Origin: JALEFZ01 sp039817415
GTDB taxonomy: Bacteria > Bacteroidota > Bacteroidia > J057
Length of the DNA: 64,000 nt
Reading direction: 5' to 3'
Assembly: GCA_039817415.1 (NCBI GenBank)
Contig: JBCBVV010000015.1
Coordinates: 71,905-135,904 of the forward strand
Shown: in pieces, positions 52,074 through 61,349 of the stretch
How positions within the stretch are numbered: position 1 is the stretch's first letter
Layout: every line of letters begins with the position of its first letter
Made by a program: the position numbers and the translations under genes
Notes under the pieces: generated by a model
The model's database searches: none
What the model saw: the letters and a program-made list of their open reading frames with translations, nothing else
Told to the model about the DNA's origin: nothing

Positions 52074-54781
52074 AGAGATCGTGTTGGGTGCTAACCTTAG
52101 TGTGGATACTCCTGGCAGGGCCCTTATTTGGGCAGCTCAGGTCCTCTTCAAGTCTGACTGAAGTTGAAGTTGATTCCTACAAAGAGGAGGCCAAGCAATT
52201 GGTGAAGTTCTACACCTTTGTCCTCAATATGCTGGGGAACGAAGATACTCCTCCAGCTAACAAACAGACCATCATTGAAGATAGCTTTTCGAAGCTGTTT
52301 CGTGATAAAAAGGTACAAATCGAAGATGATCTTGTCGGTAGTAGATCTACAATGACCAATAAGGATGTCCAAGCCTATTTGAAGGATGTTGATTTCTTTT
52401 ATAAGCAGGTAGAATTTGACCACGACATACTCGATGTCCAAATGGCCCTTAGGGAAAATGGAGATAAGTTTTTTCTGGTGGAGGCGCAAAGAAAGCTCAA
52501 GGGAACCTTTGTCGATGGAAAGAACAACGAGAATCAGATTACCCGATACTTCGAAATCAACCTCCTCCAAAACAAAGGCGAAATCAGAATAGCCAGTATA
52601 TATACAACAGGAGAAGCCCTCAAACCTGAGCTAACTTCATGGTGGAACGAGTTGAGTAATTCTTGGAAAGGAATCTTCGCTGCTGATCTGTATGTCAATG
52701 ACTCCCTAAGTTTGGCTGACTTGAAGATTGAAGAGGATTACCCTAACATTGGAGATACAGTCTTCTTTTTAGATAATTCGATTATCGTGATCGATGATGA
52801 GGTAACGAGAGACCTCCTTCATTATAAAAATATTGAGGGTGAAGTTGGAGATACTGTCGTCCTTCAAAATGAAACAGCCATCCTGCTTGAAACACCTAGG
52901 CTTAAAGCTGATCTCAAGCACCTCTTGAAGGCAAATACTATGGATTTGCAGGGTGTAATTGAAGCGAGGGATGTAACTCCTTTGGCTCTTTTTGAGGATT
53001 TAGAGGTCCTCAATCTATCTAACTCAGGGGTAAGGGACTTATTTCCGCTTAGGCAATTGAAGAATTTAAGGAAACTTGATTTATCCTTTACTGCCACCAT
53101 GAGCCTAGAGCCTTTAAAGTACCTCAACAAACTTGATACCCTTATTTTACGTGGTGCGTCTATTCAGTCGATCAAAGGATTGGAAAGCTTGTCGGGACTT
53201 TCCTACTTGGATTTGTCTTCAACTCCCTTAGAGGATCTTAAGCCTGTTTCAGGAATGTTAGGCTTGAAAACGCTACTGTTGGAGGACATGGAAATTCAGT
53301 CCCTTGAACCAATTGAATCGCTTAACGGATTGGAGGAAATCTCTGTCAAGAAATCCTTTGTCGCATCCATTCGTTCGCTTTCTGGTCAAAGCCAACTTAG
53401 GTACCTGAATATAGAGCGAACCCATGCGACAAATCTGGAGGTGATAGCTAACCTAAAAAAACTGAAGCATTTATTTGCCTCCCATTCTGATTTGAACACG
53501 CTTTCCTACATAGAGCAATTGGATGAATTGGAATTTTTGGATATCAATACCTGTCCGATTGAAGATGAGGAGGTCAATCAATTTATATACAGCCATCCCG
53601 ATGTAAGGGTGCTTTACAAGACAGATGAACTCGTCAAATGGTGGGAATCCATTACGCCATCTCTGAAGAAAGCTTTCCTTGTTAATGTAAGCAAGCCACA
53701 GGAGTTTAACGATAACCTTGAGGACAACCTAGTGAACCTTACCAACCGCCAAAGCCTTAGTTTGGTGGGCGTTAAGGAAATTAAAAACTTGGATTTCCTT
53801 CCCAATTTCCCGCTACTTCATACGCTGAGTTTGTCGAATTCAGGTATGGAATCCTTGGTCGGTATCAACCATCTCCCAGAGCTTAAGATATTGGTCGTGA
53901 ACAATTGTCCTATTCAGGATTTTTCCCCCTTGAACAACTGCAAAAGACTACAGACTCTTATTGCAAATGGAACACAGGTAGGAGACCTTTCTCCACTTTC
54001 TTCTTTGAAGGAACTGGAAATTGTTTCCTTAAATAACACCAGTGTTAGGAGCCTTACTTCCTTGGTGAGCTTGGCAAAGCTAAAAGAAATACAAGTAGAT
54101 GACAGTGGATTATCTCTGGATTCTGCACGTGCCTTTGTTGAAAAAAGACCTAAGGTTGATCTGATTTTTCGCTCCGAAAAACTTCGCCGTTGGTGGGGTA
54201 ACCTCAATCCCTCCTGGCGTGAAGGTTTGAGTAAATTTATCAAAGGAAGCCCCAGAGACATCAAGAGTCTTCATAAATTGACTTCCCTGAGGAAACTAGA
54301 ACTTTCCTCTCGTTTACGATTGTCGGATTTGCAGGCGCTCGAACCATTTTTTGTACTTGAGGAACTATATGCATCCGGCTTGAACGTGAGAAGCTTGGAT
54401 GGATTGCAATCCTTAAGGACCATCAAAAAACTGGATATCTCAAAGAATCCATTTGAAGATTTAACAGCTGTGGAGAACCTTCCTTTGCTTGAAAAGCTCA
54501 ATATTTCAAACACTGCAGTTAAATCTCTGCTTCCTCTCCAGAACAGCAGAAACATTCAGGAATTCAACTGTTCCGGGACGCAGTTGAAATCACTGGAAGG
54601 GCTTGAAAATATGCGCAATATGGAGTTTCTAGACTGTTCTAGTACCCCCATTAAATCTCTATTGCCTGTTTTGAACCTGTTTTACCTAAAATCATTTAAT
54701 TGTTCTAATACCAGACTGACTGAAAAGAAGGTCAACAAGTTCCGGGAGAATCATCCTCTTTGTGATGTTACCTTTTACTAG
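52070..54781 (+). CDS. exported leucine-rich-repeat protein with three repeat modules
   Basis: 903 residues. Signal peptide 1-21 (ending FGQ). Residues about 37-180 resemble the protein encoded at 50644-51219. Then come LRRs of the 22-23-residue, SDS22/internalin-like type ('LEVLNLSNSGVRDLFPLRQLKNL'-like units, split over the modules), arranged in three blocks. Each block is introduced or closed by a Trp-Trp cap: WWNELSNSW (191), WWESITPSL (524) and WWGNLNPSW (708). The blocks end in related segments: 'FIYSHPDVRVLYK' (505-517), 'FVEKRPKVDLIFR' (689-701) and 'FRENHPLCDVTFY' (891-903). No membrane segment, T9SS sorting domain or anchor is visible, so it is probably periplasmic. LRRs imply protein binding. 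Last gene of the operon; convergent with tamL 10 bases away. Confidence 0.85.
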   Translation: MKRSCWVLTLVWILLAGPLFGQLRSSSSLTEVEVDSYKEEAKQLVKFYTFVLNMLGNEDTPPANKQTIIEDSFSKLFRDKKVQIEDDLVGSRSTMTNKDVQAYLKDVDFFYKQVEFDHDILDVQMALRENGDKFFLVEAQRKLKGTFVDGKNNENQITRYFEINLLQNKGEIRIASIYTTGEALKPELTSWWNELSNSWKGIFAADLYVNDSLSLADLKIEEDYPNIGDTVFFLDNSIIVIDDEVTRDLLHYKNIEGEVGDTVVLQNETAILLETPRLKADLKHLLKANTMDLQGVIEARDVTPLALFEDLEVLNLSNSGVRDLFPLRQLKNLRKLDLSFTATMSLEPLKYLNKLDTLILRGASIQSIKGLESLSGLSYLDLSSTPLEDLKPVSGMLGLKTLLLEDMEIQSLEPIESLNGLEEISVKKSFVASIRSLSGQSQLRYLNIERTHATNLEVIANLKKLKHLFASHSDLNTLSYIEQLDELEFLDINTCPIEDEEVNQFIYSHPDVRVLYKTDELVKWWESITPSLKKAFLVNVSKPQEFNDNLEDNLVNLTNRQSLSLVGVKEIKNLDFLPNFPLLHTLSLSNSGMESLVGINHLPELKILVVNNCPIQDFSPLNNCKRLQTLIANGTQVGDLSPLSSLKELEIVSLNNTSVRSLTSLVSLAKLKEIQVDDSGLSLDSARAFVEKRPKVDLIFRSEKLRRWWGNLNPSWREGLSKFIKGSPRDIKSLHKLTSLRKLELSSRLRLSDLQALEPFFVLEELYASGLNVRSLDGLQSLRTIKKLDISKNPFEDLTAVENLPLLEKLNISNTAVKSLLPLQNSRNIQEFNCSGTQLKSLEGLENMRNMEFLDCSSTPIKSLLPVLNLFYLKSFNCSNTRLTEKKVNKFRENHPLCDVTFY

Positions 54782-54790
54782 TTTTTGGGA

Positions 54791-57418
54791 TTAGAAAGGA
54801 TAATTCAATCCTATAGATGGGAGCGGATTAAAACCTCCAGGTAGAATGGTAGACTGACGGAGTCGAACTTGCCACCCACTGATGTTGTTTTCAGGATCAT
54901 AGGTTTGTGGATCAAACAAAATCAGCCCAAAGTCCAACCTCAAAATTAAATAGGCTAGGTCAAAACGAACCCCCATTCCTGCATCCCATGCAAGCTTAAA
55001 GTTGTTTTGCGTGAGGGTTGCCTTTTGCCAGTTATTGTCTGGAAGTAAGGCTTGGGCAGATCTTCGATTAAGCCATACGTTTCCTACATCGGTAAATACT
55101 GCCAATTCGATCCAACTGATGGTTCTCATCCTAAACTCTGCATTCGCCTCAAACATATAATCTCCACCTGTAGCAATGATGGGCCCATATGTTCCCAATT
55201 CAGTTTCGTCAAGACCGAAGTCAGATAAACGCGTAATTCCAGGTCCCAATACATTAGCCTGCCAAGCTCGCAGGCCATTAACTCCACCTACGAAAAAACG
55301 ACCCTCCTTGGGAACCACATTCGTCAAAAAGAAGGGGGCTGAAGCACCTACTTTGGCCCTTACAACAAAATCCATTCTGTCATTCAGCGGCTTGAATATC
55401 TTACCTTCCAACGACAATTTGCCATAGAATCCATAGTGGATGCTGTCTACAACACGCTGATCAATAGGAGGCTCTTTATCAGAGAACCATTCAATGATAC
55501 TATTCAATGTGTCAGGACCACGATCATTGTCTTGTGAGAAATTGAATCTTTCTATCAGATGAGGGAGGAGTCCACCATATTCTCCAGCTACCTGAAACCA
55601 ATAAGTCGTTTTATCTCTGCTCTCTCTGTAATTTTGCTGGGTGTAGGAATAGGATAGTCTACTAGTTAAGCGCTCATTAAAGTCCCAATTTTGGATTCTG
55701 GAACCTCGAAGGGCATCAGTGATCAGGGTGTTTTCATTCAACTGTGGATCAAAGTAGGTAACTACTAAGGGAGATAGACGGCTCACCGCCCTATTGGGAT
55801 CTGAAGGAAAATGGGACCACTGGTAGGAAAGTCTTGCACCAGGAATGATCTGATTGATGCCATTGAATCTTCTGAAATTGATGCTGCTACTCAAGGTAGT
55901 AATAGGCCGGTAATCATCAATTCTATCTCGATAGGAGGGTAGGAAATTCAATAAGGGCTTAGCAAATAGGAAGCGGTAGAACTGCATAGAAGCCTCTGCT
56001 CCAAATTGATAAGAGATGAAGTTATTTCGTGGATCATCGTTGGGATCAAGGTTATAGCCAACATTTCCTATCAAATTCAAGTCGAGTAATTCCGACTGCT
56101 TCAAGGTATTTTTATTCCTAAGGCTAATCTTAGCCCCTGCATTAGGAGTAAGGTTGGAGGTAACGGCTGCTACATTGGTAAAGGCTTCCAATCCGAGTTT
56201 TACTTCATACTGTGGCAGCAGTCTAGCCTCAATGATCATTTTCAACTGATTGGGCCGATCCGTAAGCTGCTCATACCTAACCAACAAATATTGGAACATG
56301 CCTAGCTGCCTAAGCAACTGTCGGGTTTGTCTGTCTTCCTTCAAGGAGAAGTTCTGCCCAATCTTCGTTTTGATTCGATTGGCAAGGAAATTATAGTTGA
56401 TTTTATTCAGAATGGAACTGGAAATTAAGAAATCAACCTTAAGGTCATCACTAAAGTCAGCCTGTGAAAGATTAAGTTCATCACGTTTTTCTTGGGTCAA
56501 GTTGGCGGCAGAAAGAGCCGTCATATCTTTGGGGCGGAGGCTTTGTGGAGACAATACTTGAAATTCGACACTGGCTACTTTAAACACAGGCCGAGATTCC
56601 TTTACATGAATATCTACATTGAGGAATTTATACCGCTTTTCTGCAGATGGGAGAGAATCAATGGCCCTGTTTTCTGCAAGCGAAGTATCTATTACAAAAT
56701 TGATCAAGGATGGTTCAAAAGAGTAAAATCCTCCAATACGGGATTGTTCTGTTGCCCTTTCTCTTTCCCTTTCAAATAAATCATGCGAGTAAATGAGGCC
56801 GGATTTGATGAGGCGTTCTTCCTTTTTTCTAAAGTATTGAGTTCTGATTAGGGAAGAGTCCTTATTGAGTTGATCAATGACAAACTGTACATTTTTGATT
56901 TTATAGGGGAGCCCTTCTTCAATGGTGAAGGTAACCTTGGTTTGGCGTTTGTTCCTTTTGAGTCCACCTAAAGTATCTATCTGATAATTGATGTTGGGGT
57001 GGAAATAGCCATTTGCGAAGCAGATATTCCTCAATCTCTGTTTATCTCGGTTGAGAAGGGCGGTGTCCATGATTTGTGGAGGCTCACCAAGGTTATATTG
57101 AAGACCTTTTACCCTTCTTGCCCACCAAGTGTCGAGGGTATCTATAGAGTGGTTGTTATACCATAACTTCTCAAGCCTCTTACCAAAATTGTGGGTTCTT
57201 AGCCCTAAGCGTGAGACAACTACTCTTCGGTTGCCCTTACTTTGGATCCCCTCAAGATATTTTTCAACGGGAATCACATTTCCATGCTTGACACTGGGAT
57301 CTCTTTTGAGTATATACTGATCCTTTGGGACGAACCGACTGACATTGCACGAGAATGTCCCTAAAGAAATTAGGCCTAAGAGTAAAATTTGAAGAAAGGG
57401 AAACAGTCTGTTTTTCAT
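54791..57418 (-). CDS. tamL: TamL-like lipidated Omp85/BamA-family outer-membrane protein
   Basis: 875 residues from ATG 57418. The frame is open for 31 more codons upstream, but the internal ATG starts a lipoprotein signal (lipobox 'LGTFSC', Cys about 24) and the extra part would lie inside the divergent gene. POTRA-type repeats occupy about residues 60-420 ('KVTFTIEEGLPYKIKNVQFV', 'FKVASVEFQVL'), followed by a 16-strand-type barrel with the Omp85 signature region 'FFVGGVNGLRAWQ' and a C-terminal aromatic strand. TamL proteins are Bacteroidota relatives of TamA in outer-membrane protein or lipid assembly. No tamB lies next to it here. Confidence 0.88.
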   Translation of the reverse strand: MKNRLFPFLQILLLGLISLGTFSCNVSRFVPKDQYILKRDPSVKHGNVIPVEKYLEGIQSKGNRRVVVSRLGLRTHNFGKRLEKLWYNNHSIDTLDTWWARRVKGLQYNLGEPPQIMDTALLNRDKQRLRNICFANGYFHPNINYQIDTLGGLKRNKRQTKVTFTIEEGLPYKIKNVQFVIDQLNKDSSLIRTQYFRKKEERLIKSGLIYSHDLFERERERATEQSRIGGFYSFEPSLINFVIDTSLAENRAIDSLPSAEKRYKFLNVDIHVKESRPVFKVASVEFQVLSPQSLRPKDMTALSAANLTQEKRDELNLSQADFSDDLKVDFLISSSILNKINYNFLANRIKTKIGQNFSLKEDRQTRQLLRQLGMFQYLLVRYEQLTDRPNQLKMIIEARLLPQYEVKLGLEAFTNVAAVTSNLTPNAGAKISLRNKNTLKQSELLDLNLIGNVGYNLDPNDDPRNNFISYQFGAEASMQFYRFLFAKPLLNFLPSYRDRIDDYRPITTLSSSINFRRFNGINQIIPGARLSYQWSHFPSDPNRAVSRLSPLVVTYFDPQLNENTLITDALRGSRIQNWDFNERLTSRLSYSYTQQNYRESRDKTTYWFQVAGEYGGLLPHLIERFNFSQDNDRGPDTLNSIIEWFSDKEPPIDQRVVDSIHYGFYGKLSLEGKIFKPLNDRMDFVVRAKVGASAPFFLTNVVPKEGRFFVGGVNGLRAWQANVLGPGITRLSDFGLDETELGTYGPIIATGGDYMFEANAEFRMRTISWIELAVFTDVGNVWLNRRSAQALLPDNNWQKATLTQNNFKLAWDAGMGVRFDLAYLILRLDFGLILFDPQTYDPENNISGWQVRLRQSTILPGGFNPLPSIGLNYPF

Positions 57419-58178
57419 GCTCCAACTATCCAACGCAAAACAAAAGCTTTTTTCGAGCCTCAAAATGAAAAAAAATCGCCAGAAGCACAGAATGTTTTTG
57501 GCTGAAGGCAAGAAACTTACCCAAGAAGCCCTAGATTCTGACGTAAGAATAGAAGCAGTAATATGTAGAGAGGATCAACTGACATGGGGTCAAGAATTGA
57601 AGCTTGGCGAAATTCCCCTTATGATGGCAGAGCAGCAACAATTTGACCAATTACACGATCTCCAACAAGCCGAAGGAGTCCTGGCGGTCATCCACCTTCC
57701 CGCATATCTGAAAGAACAGATGATTCCCACACAAGCCACGTTGCTGTTGGAAGAAATTCAAGATCCAGGTAACATGGGAACATTGATCCGAACAGCAGAC
57801 TGGTTTGGAATAAGGAATATTTTTTGTTCTAAAGGTTGCGTGGATGTCTACAATCCAAAGGTTCTTCGTGCAAGCATGGGCAGTATTTTTAGGGTAAAGG
57901 TCAACTATCTAGCCGATTGGGAAGAAGGTCTTTCAGGGATGATGGATAGGTTATACATAGCCCATATGGAAGGAAAATCCCTCGATCAGCTTGAACTAAG
58001 CCCTGATTCCTGTATACTTATTGGCAATGAAGCCAGGGGAGTAAAAGAAGAATGGCTCACACATCCCAAGGTAAATAAGGTAGCTATTCCAGGGGTAAAA
58101 GGAGCAGAGTCACTTAATGCAGCCGTGGCAGGTTCCGTTCTTATGTGGGAGTGGTTTAAACAGCACAACAAGGAGTGA
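57417..58178 (+). CDS. TrmH (SpoU) family RNA methyltransferase
   Basis: 253 residues of the SPOUT superfamily. N-terminal substrate-binding part ('NAKQKLFSSLKMKKNRQKHRMFLAEGKKL', about 6-34; the conserved motif starts at once, supporting ATG 57417). SAM-binding trefoil-knot motifs: 'DPGNMGTLIRTADWFG' (motif 1), 'CILIGNEARGVKEE' (motif 2) and 'IPGVKGAESLNAAVAGSVLMWEW' in motif 3. It 2'-O-methylates rRNA or tRNA; the site is not predictable. Its ATG overlaps the tamL ATG on the other strand. Confidence 0.93.
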   Translation: MLQLSNAKQKLFSSLKMKKNRQKHRMFLAEGKKLTQEALDSDVRIEAVICREDQLTWGQELKLGEIPLMMAEQQQFDQLHDLQQAEGVLAVIHLPAYLKEQMIPTQATLLLEEIQDPGNMGTLIRTADWFGIRNIFCSKGCVDVYNPKVLRASMGSIFRVKVNYLADWEEGLSGMMDRLYIAHMEGKSLDQLELSPDSCILIGNEARGVKEEWLTHPKVNKVAIPGVKGAESLNAAVAGSVLMWEWFKQHNKE

Positions 58179-58234
58179 GCATTCATACTTTCAATGATCA
58201 AAAAATCGTTTATCAAGTCATAGCAGTCATAACT

Positions 58235-59083
58235 ATGGACAACAAACATCCTTTTTCAATAATTGGTTTGAGCCTTTTTCTGGGAGTTCTGATTCCAGCC
58301 CTTGCACTTCTATCCTGTGAACAGCAGGCAAAAGCAAGTCAAACTGAGCAGGATTCATTTACTAGCATAGAAAATGATTCAGTAGTTACCGCTCCAACTA
58401 TACCCTTTGACACAATGGATATCAAATACTTACTCGGTACCTTTAATCCTGCACAGGATGATAATTTTGTGTCAATGGCCTCAGAGCACACAGCTGGTTC
58501 AGCTAGAAACCAAAGGATTCACAAGGAAGCCTATGCTGCGTTCAAAAAAATGTATGAGGCTGCCAAGTCAGATGGTATCACGCTGACTATTCGTTCAGCT
58601 ACCAGGAACTTTACCTACCAAAAAGGAATTTGGGAAAGAAAATGGACAGGAGAAAGGCTGGTAGGAGGGAAAAATCTGGCTAAAACCATAAGCGACCCTC
58701 AGGAAAGAGCAAGGGCCATTCTGAAATACAGTTCCATGCCAGGAACTTCTCGCCATCATTGGGGATCAGACATTGACTTGAACTCCTTTGAGAATAGCTA
58801 TTTTGAATCAGGAAAGGGGTTAAAAGAGTTTCAGTGGCTAAGTGAGCACGCTGAGGAATATGGTTTTTGTAGACCTTACACGGCCAAAGGAGAACACCGA
58901 CCCGAGGGGTATGAGGAAGAAAAATGGCACTGGTCCTATAAACCGCTAGCCTTGAAATATCAAGAAAACTACAAGGCACTTGTTAGCCTAGATATGATCA
59001 AAGGCTTCAAAGGTGCTGAAGCCGGAAGAGAAATAGATGTCATCACACATTATGTATTCGGAATAGATCCAGTCTGTTTTTAA
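58235..59083 (+). CDS. VanY/M15-type D-Ala-D-Ala carboxypeptidase lipoprotein
   Basis: 282 residues from ATG 58235. A GTG at 58175 overlapping the methyltransferase stop is possible but would put 20 residues before the signal sequence. Lipobox 'LALLSC' predicts an envelope lipoprotein. The M15B peptidase domain has 'TIRSATRNFTYQ' (substrate Arg), the zinc motif H-x6-D in 'SMPGTSRHHWGSDIDLN' and the second His in 'EKWHWSY'. These enzymes trim D-Ala from peptidoglycan stem peptides. Followed after 9 bases by the nuclease gene, so both may be co-transcribed with trmH. Confidence 0.88.
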   Translation: MDNKHPFSIIGLSLFLGVLIPALALLSCEQQAKASQTEQDSFTSIENDSVVTAPTIPFDTMDIKYLLGTFNPAQDDNFVSMASEHTAGSARNQRIHKEAYAAFKKMYEAAKSDGITLTIRSATRNFTYQKGIWERKWTGERLVGGKNLAKTISDPQERARAILKYSSMPGTSRHHWGSDIDLNSFENSYFESGKGLKEFQWLSEHAEEYGFCRPYTAKGEHRPEGYEEEKWHWSYKPLALKYQENYKALVSLDMIKGFKGAEAGREIDVITHYVFGIDPVCF

Positions 59084-59092
59084 CCTATACAC

Positions 59093-60361
59093 ATGCAACA
59101 CAAACACATGTTGAGGAGCTTCCTTTGGATATTAATTCTCTTTTTTACGAGCTCCCTTTTTGGACAAGAACTCCAACAGAAAATCGAAGCACAGGAGGTT
59201 GAACTCAATCGATTGTTGAAGGAACAAAAAAAGGTAGAAGCCAAATTAGAGGGGCTAAAACTAGCCAAGCTTCGAGTGGACCTTGAAGATTGGGGCCTAC
59301 CAGCCCTAAACGAAGGAGAAAAGGTGATCAGGCATGAGGCCATGAGTCTTGTTTACAGTGAAAAGCACGAACAAGCTAAGTGGGTCGCTCATATCATTCG
59401 TCCAGAAGTAGTTTCTGGTAACCAAGGGCGTAGCAATGATTTTCGAGTAGATCCCTTAATTGAGACTGGTTCTGCGGTAGAGGAAGACTATTTCCTGAAA
59501 TACCTTCAACCAGATAGTAGCTTTGAATACGATGGTTTTGGGTACGACAGAGGGCATTTAGCCCCTTCAGCTGATTTCAGGTGGTCCGCAAAAGCCCTTT
59601 CTGAATCTTATTTTTATTCCAATATGTCCCCACAAACACCTGAGTTTAATAGAGGTAAATGGGCTGAGTTAGAGGGATTCATCAGAGGTTATATTGCCCG
59701 TCATCCAGAATCTCAATTGTATGTGGTAACAGGGCCAGTTTTGGAGGATGATTTGCCGGTGGTAGAGAGAAGTGTCAACAAAGTGGCTATTCCCAAACAG
59801 TACTTCAAAGTAGTCTTAAATAAGGATCAGCAACAGGCTATCGCCTTCCTAATGCCCAACAAGGAGTGTCTGGCCCCTGTAGAATCTTATGCGACTACCA
59901 TAGACAAAATTGAAGCCCTCACCGGAATCGATTTCTTTCCAGCTTTACCAGACCCCTTAGAGCAATCAGTGGAGGCACAATTGGATCCCTTTGCTTGGAT
60001 GCCTGATGCTATGCAAGAAGATGTTCGCCCCATTAAGGCAGAGAGCCTACCTGCAAAATCTTATAATACCGTCCAAGCTAGGTTATTCGCTGGAACTGGA
60101 GAGAAAGTCAAAATTTGTGGAACTGTCGTTAGTACCAAGTTGACCAGGAAGGGGCATACCTTCATTAACCTAGATAAAAAATTCCCAAATCAGATTTTCA
60201 CGGTAGCTATTTGGAAGGATTACGCCCAAAACTTTTCGTACCAACCCCATCTGGAATTAATGGATAGAAAGGTCTGTTTTGAGGGTAAGGTAAATATCTC
60301 ACAAGGTACACCCACGATGGAAGTACAGCATGAAAAAGTGTTAGATTTTTTAGACGACTAA
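59093..60361 (+). CDS. exported DNA/RNA non-specific endonuclease with C-terminal OB-like domain
   Basis: 422 residues (ATG 59093; ATG 59108 also possible). Signal peptide to about 24 ('SSLFGQ'), coiled coil (26-60), then a beta-beta-alpha-metal nuclease domain: DRGH at 152-155 with catalytic His155, and the metal-ligand Asn186 in 'QTPEFNRGKW', with 'YSNMSPQ' just before. Residues about 325-420 ('VKICGTVVSTKLTRKGHTFINLDKKFPNQIFTVAIW', split here from a longer run) resemble an OB fold that binds nucleic acid. It probably degrades extracellular or periplasmic DNA/RNA for nutrients. No immunity-protein-like gene is adjacent, so a toxin role is not supported. Confidence 0.9.
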   Translation: MQHKHMLRSFLWILILFFTSSLFGQELQQKIEAQEVELNRLLKEQKKVEAKLEGLKLAKLRVDLEDWGLPALNEGEKVIRHEAMSLVYSEKHEQAKWVAHIIRPEVVSGNQGRSNDFRVDPLIETGSAVEEDYFLKYLQPDSSFEYDGFGYDRGHLAPSADFRWSAKALSESYFYSNMSPQTPEFNRGKWAELEGFIRGYIARHPESQLYVVTGPVLEDDLPVVERSVNKVAIPKQYFKVVLNKDQQQAIAFLMPNKECLAPVESYATTIDKIEALTGIDFFPALPDPLEQSVEAQLDPFAWMPDAMQEDVRPIKAESLPAKSYNTVQARLFAGTGEKVKICGTVVSTKLTRKGHTFINLDKKFPNQIFTVAIWKDYAQNFSYQPHLELMDRKVCFEGKVNISQGTPTMEVQHEKVLDFLDD

Positions 60362-60424
60362 TTTAGGTCTGCCTTCCTGGCAAAAATTTCTTCGAGTGAT
60401 GACATTTTTTCAGAAAAGAGCATA

Positions 60425-61225
60425 TTAGGTCCAGACTACAAAGGATTCAAAGCCTACAATGTCTCCCCATGGTGTGAGACCGACAACATAAACGGGATGT
60501 TCAGAATCAACGCTGACATTATCGGCTCCCTGGATGATGACTCTCATGCCTGTGAGGTTGGCGCGTAATAATTCTACCAAGTCCCTGGCTTGGGCCTTGT
60601 ATTCTTCCATTTGTACATCTACAAAGGCTTCCCAGAAATCTCCTATTTCTTCAAAGCGGGCAAGCTGTTGGTTGGGGTCGCTGGGGTCAAGATCAAGTAC
60701 TTTGTTGAAGTTTGCTTCTGTGAGTTCACCAAGTTTGGTGTCTAGGTAGAAAGACTTGATTTGAATGGCAGCTTCTGAGCCGAAATCGTCAAAATATAGG
60801 TTAGGTGCCAGCTCATCAATTTGCTGGGTCAGGGCTTTGGATTTTGTATCGTCGTTTATCAAGGCTGCTCTTTTTAGGATTCGGGCAAATGCTACTGCTA
60901 ATTTTCCAGTTAAAGACATCTTACTGATCTCGTCTTTGGACAGTCCATTTTGATTCAGGTCATACTTGTCTATCATCCTAGCTTTGGCATAGGCTACGGT
61001 CTCTTCTACATCTTTTTTGGTAATTCTAGCACCAGAGGATGCATCTCTGTGGTCCATGAAGCGGTAAAAAACATCTACCAGTCTTCTTTCCACGCCCTGA
61101 AGTTGGGTTAGCTTTTTCCTAATGTCTTCTCTACTGGTGATTCCATCCGATCCACCTGCTTCTAGAATATGATTAGCTGCTTTGTCAAGGGCCTTGTGGA
61201 TGTCAGCTTTGGCAAGTCTGGCCAT
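60425..61225 (-). CDS. EF-hand-like protein, function unknown
   Basis: 266 residues, no signal peptide. The helical N-terminal half contains one EF-hand-like loop, 'DLNQNGLSKDE' (about residue 94), preceded by another acidic segment 'FMDHRDASSGARITKKDVEE'. The first loop is one residue short of the classical 12, so calcium binding is uncertain. The C-terminal part ('MRVIIQGADNVSVDSEHPVYVVGLTPWGDIVGFES') is strand-rich. No family recognised. It stands alone between the nuclease gene (convergent) and tRNA-Arg. Confidence 0.65.
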   Translation of the reverse strand: MARLAKADIHKALDKAANHILEAGGSDGITSREDIRKKLTQLQGVERRLVDVFYRFMDHRDASSGARITKKDVEETVAYAKARMIDKYDLNQNGLSKDEISKMSLTGKLAVAFARILKRAALINDDTKSKALTQQIDELAPNLYFDDFGSEAAIQIKSFYLDTKLGELTEANFNKVLDLDPSDPNQQLARFEEIGDFWEAFVDVQMEEYKAQARDLVELLRANLTGMRVIIQGADNVSVDSEHPVYVVGLTPWGDIVGFESFVVWT

Positions 61226-61312
61226 AATTTTGATTGAGGGTTGAGTGTGATTATTGCTTCAATATGGCAAAAAATTATCCTCTTGAAAATAAACTTTTTC
61301 ACAAGTTTGAAC

Positions 61313-61340
61313 AAAAAAAGTCCGCCTTTAGAAGACGGAC
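61313..61340 (-). terminator. intrinsic terminator after tRNA-Arg
   Basis: Stem of seven pairs with one mismatch (61320-61326 with 61334-61340), 7-base loop, T7 on the minus strand from the As at 61313-61319. It begins 9 bases after the tRNA 3' end. Confidence 0.75.
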
Positions 61341-61349
61341 CTGAGCGTG

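Noticed and set aside
59093..60361. Secreted nuclease as a toxin of an interbacterial system
   Set aside because: No immunity-like gene follows, and there is no toxin-delivery domain; a nutritional nuclease explains it better.
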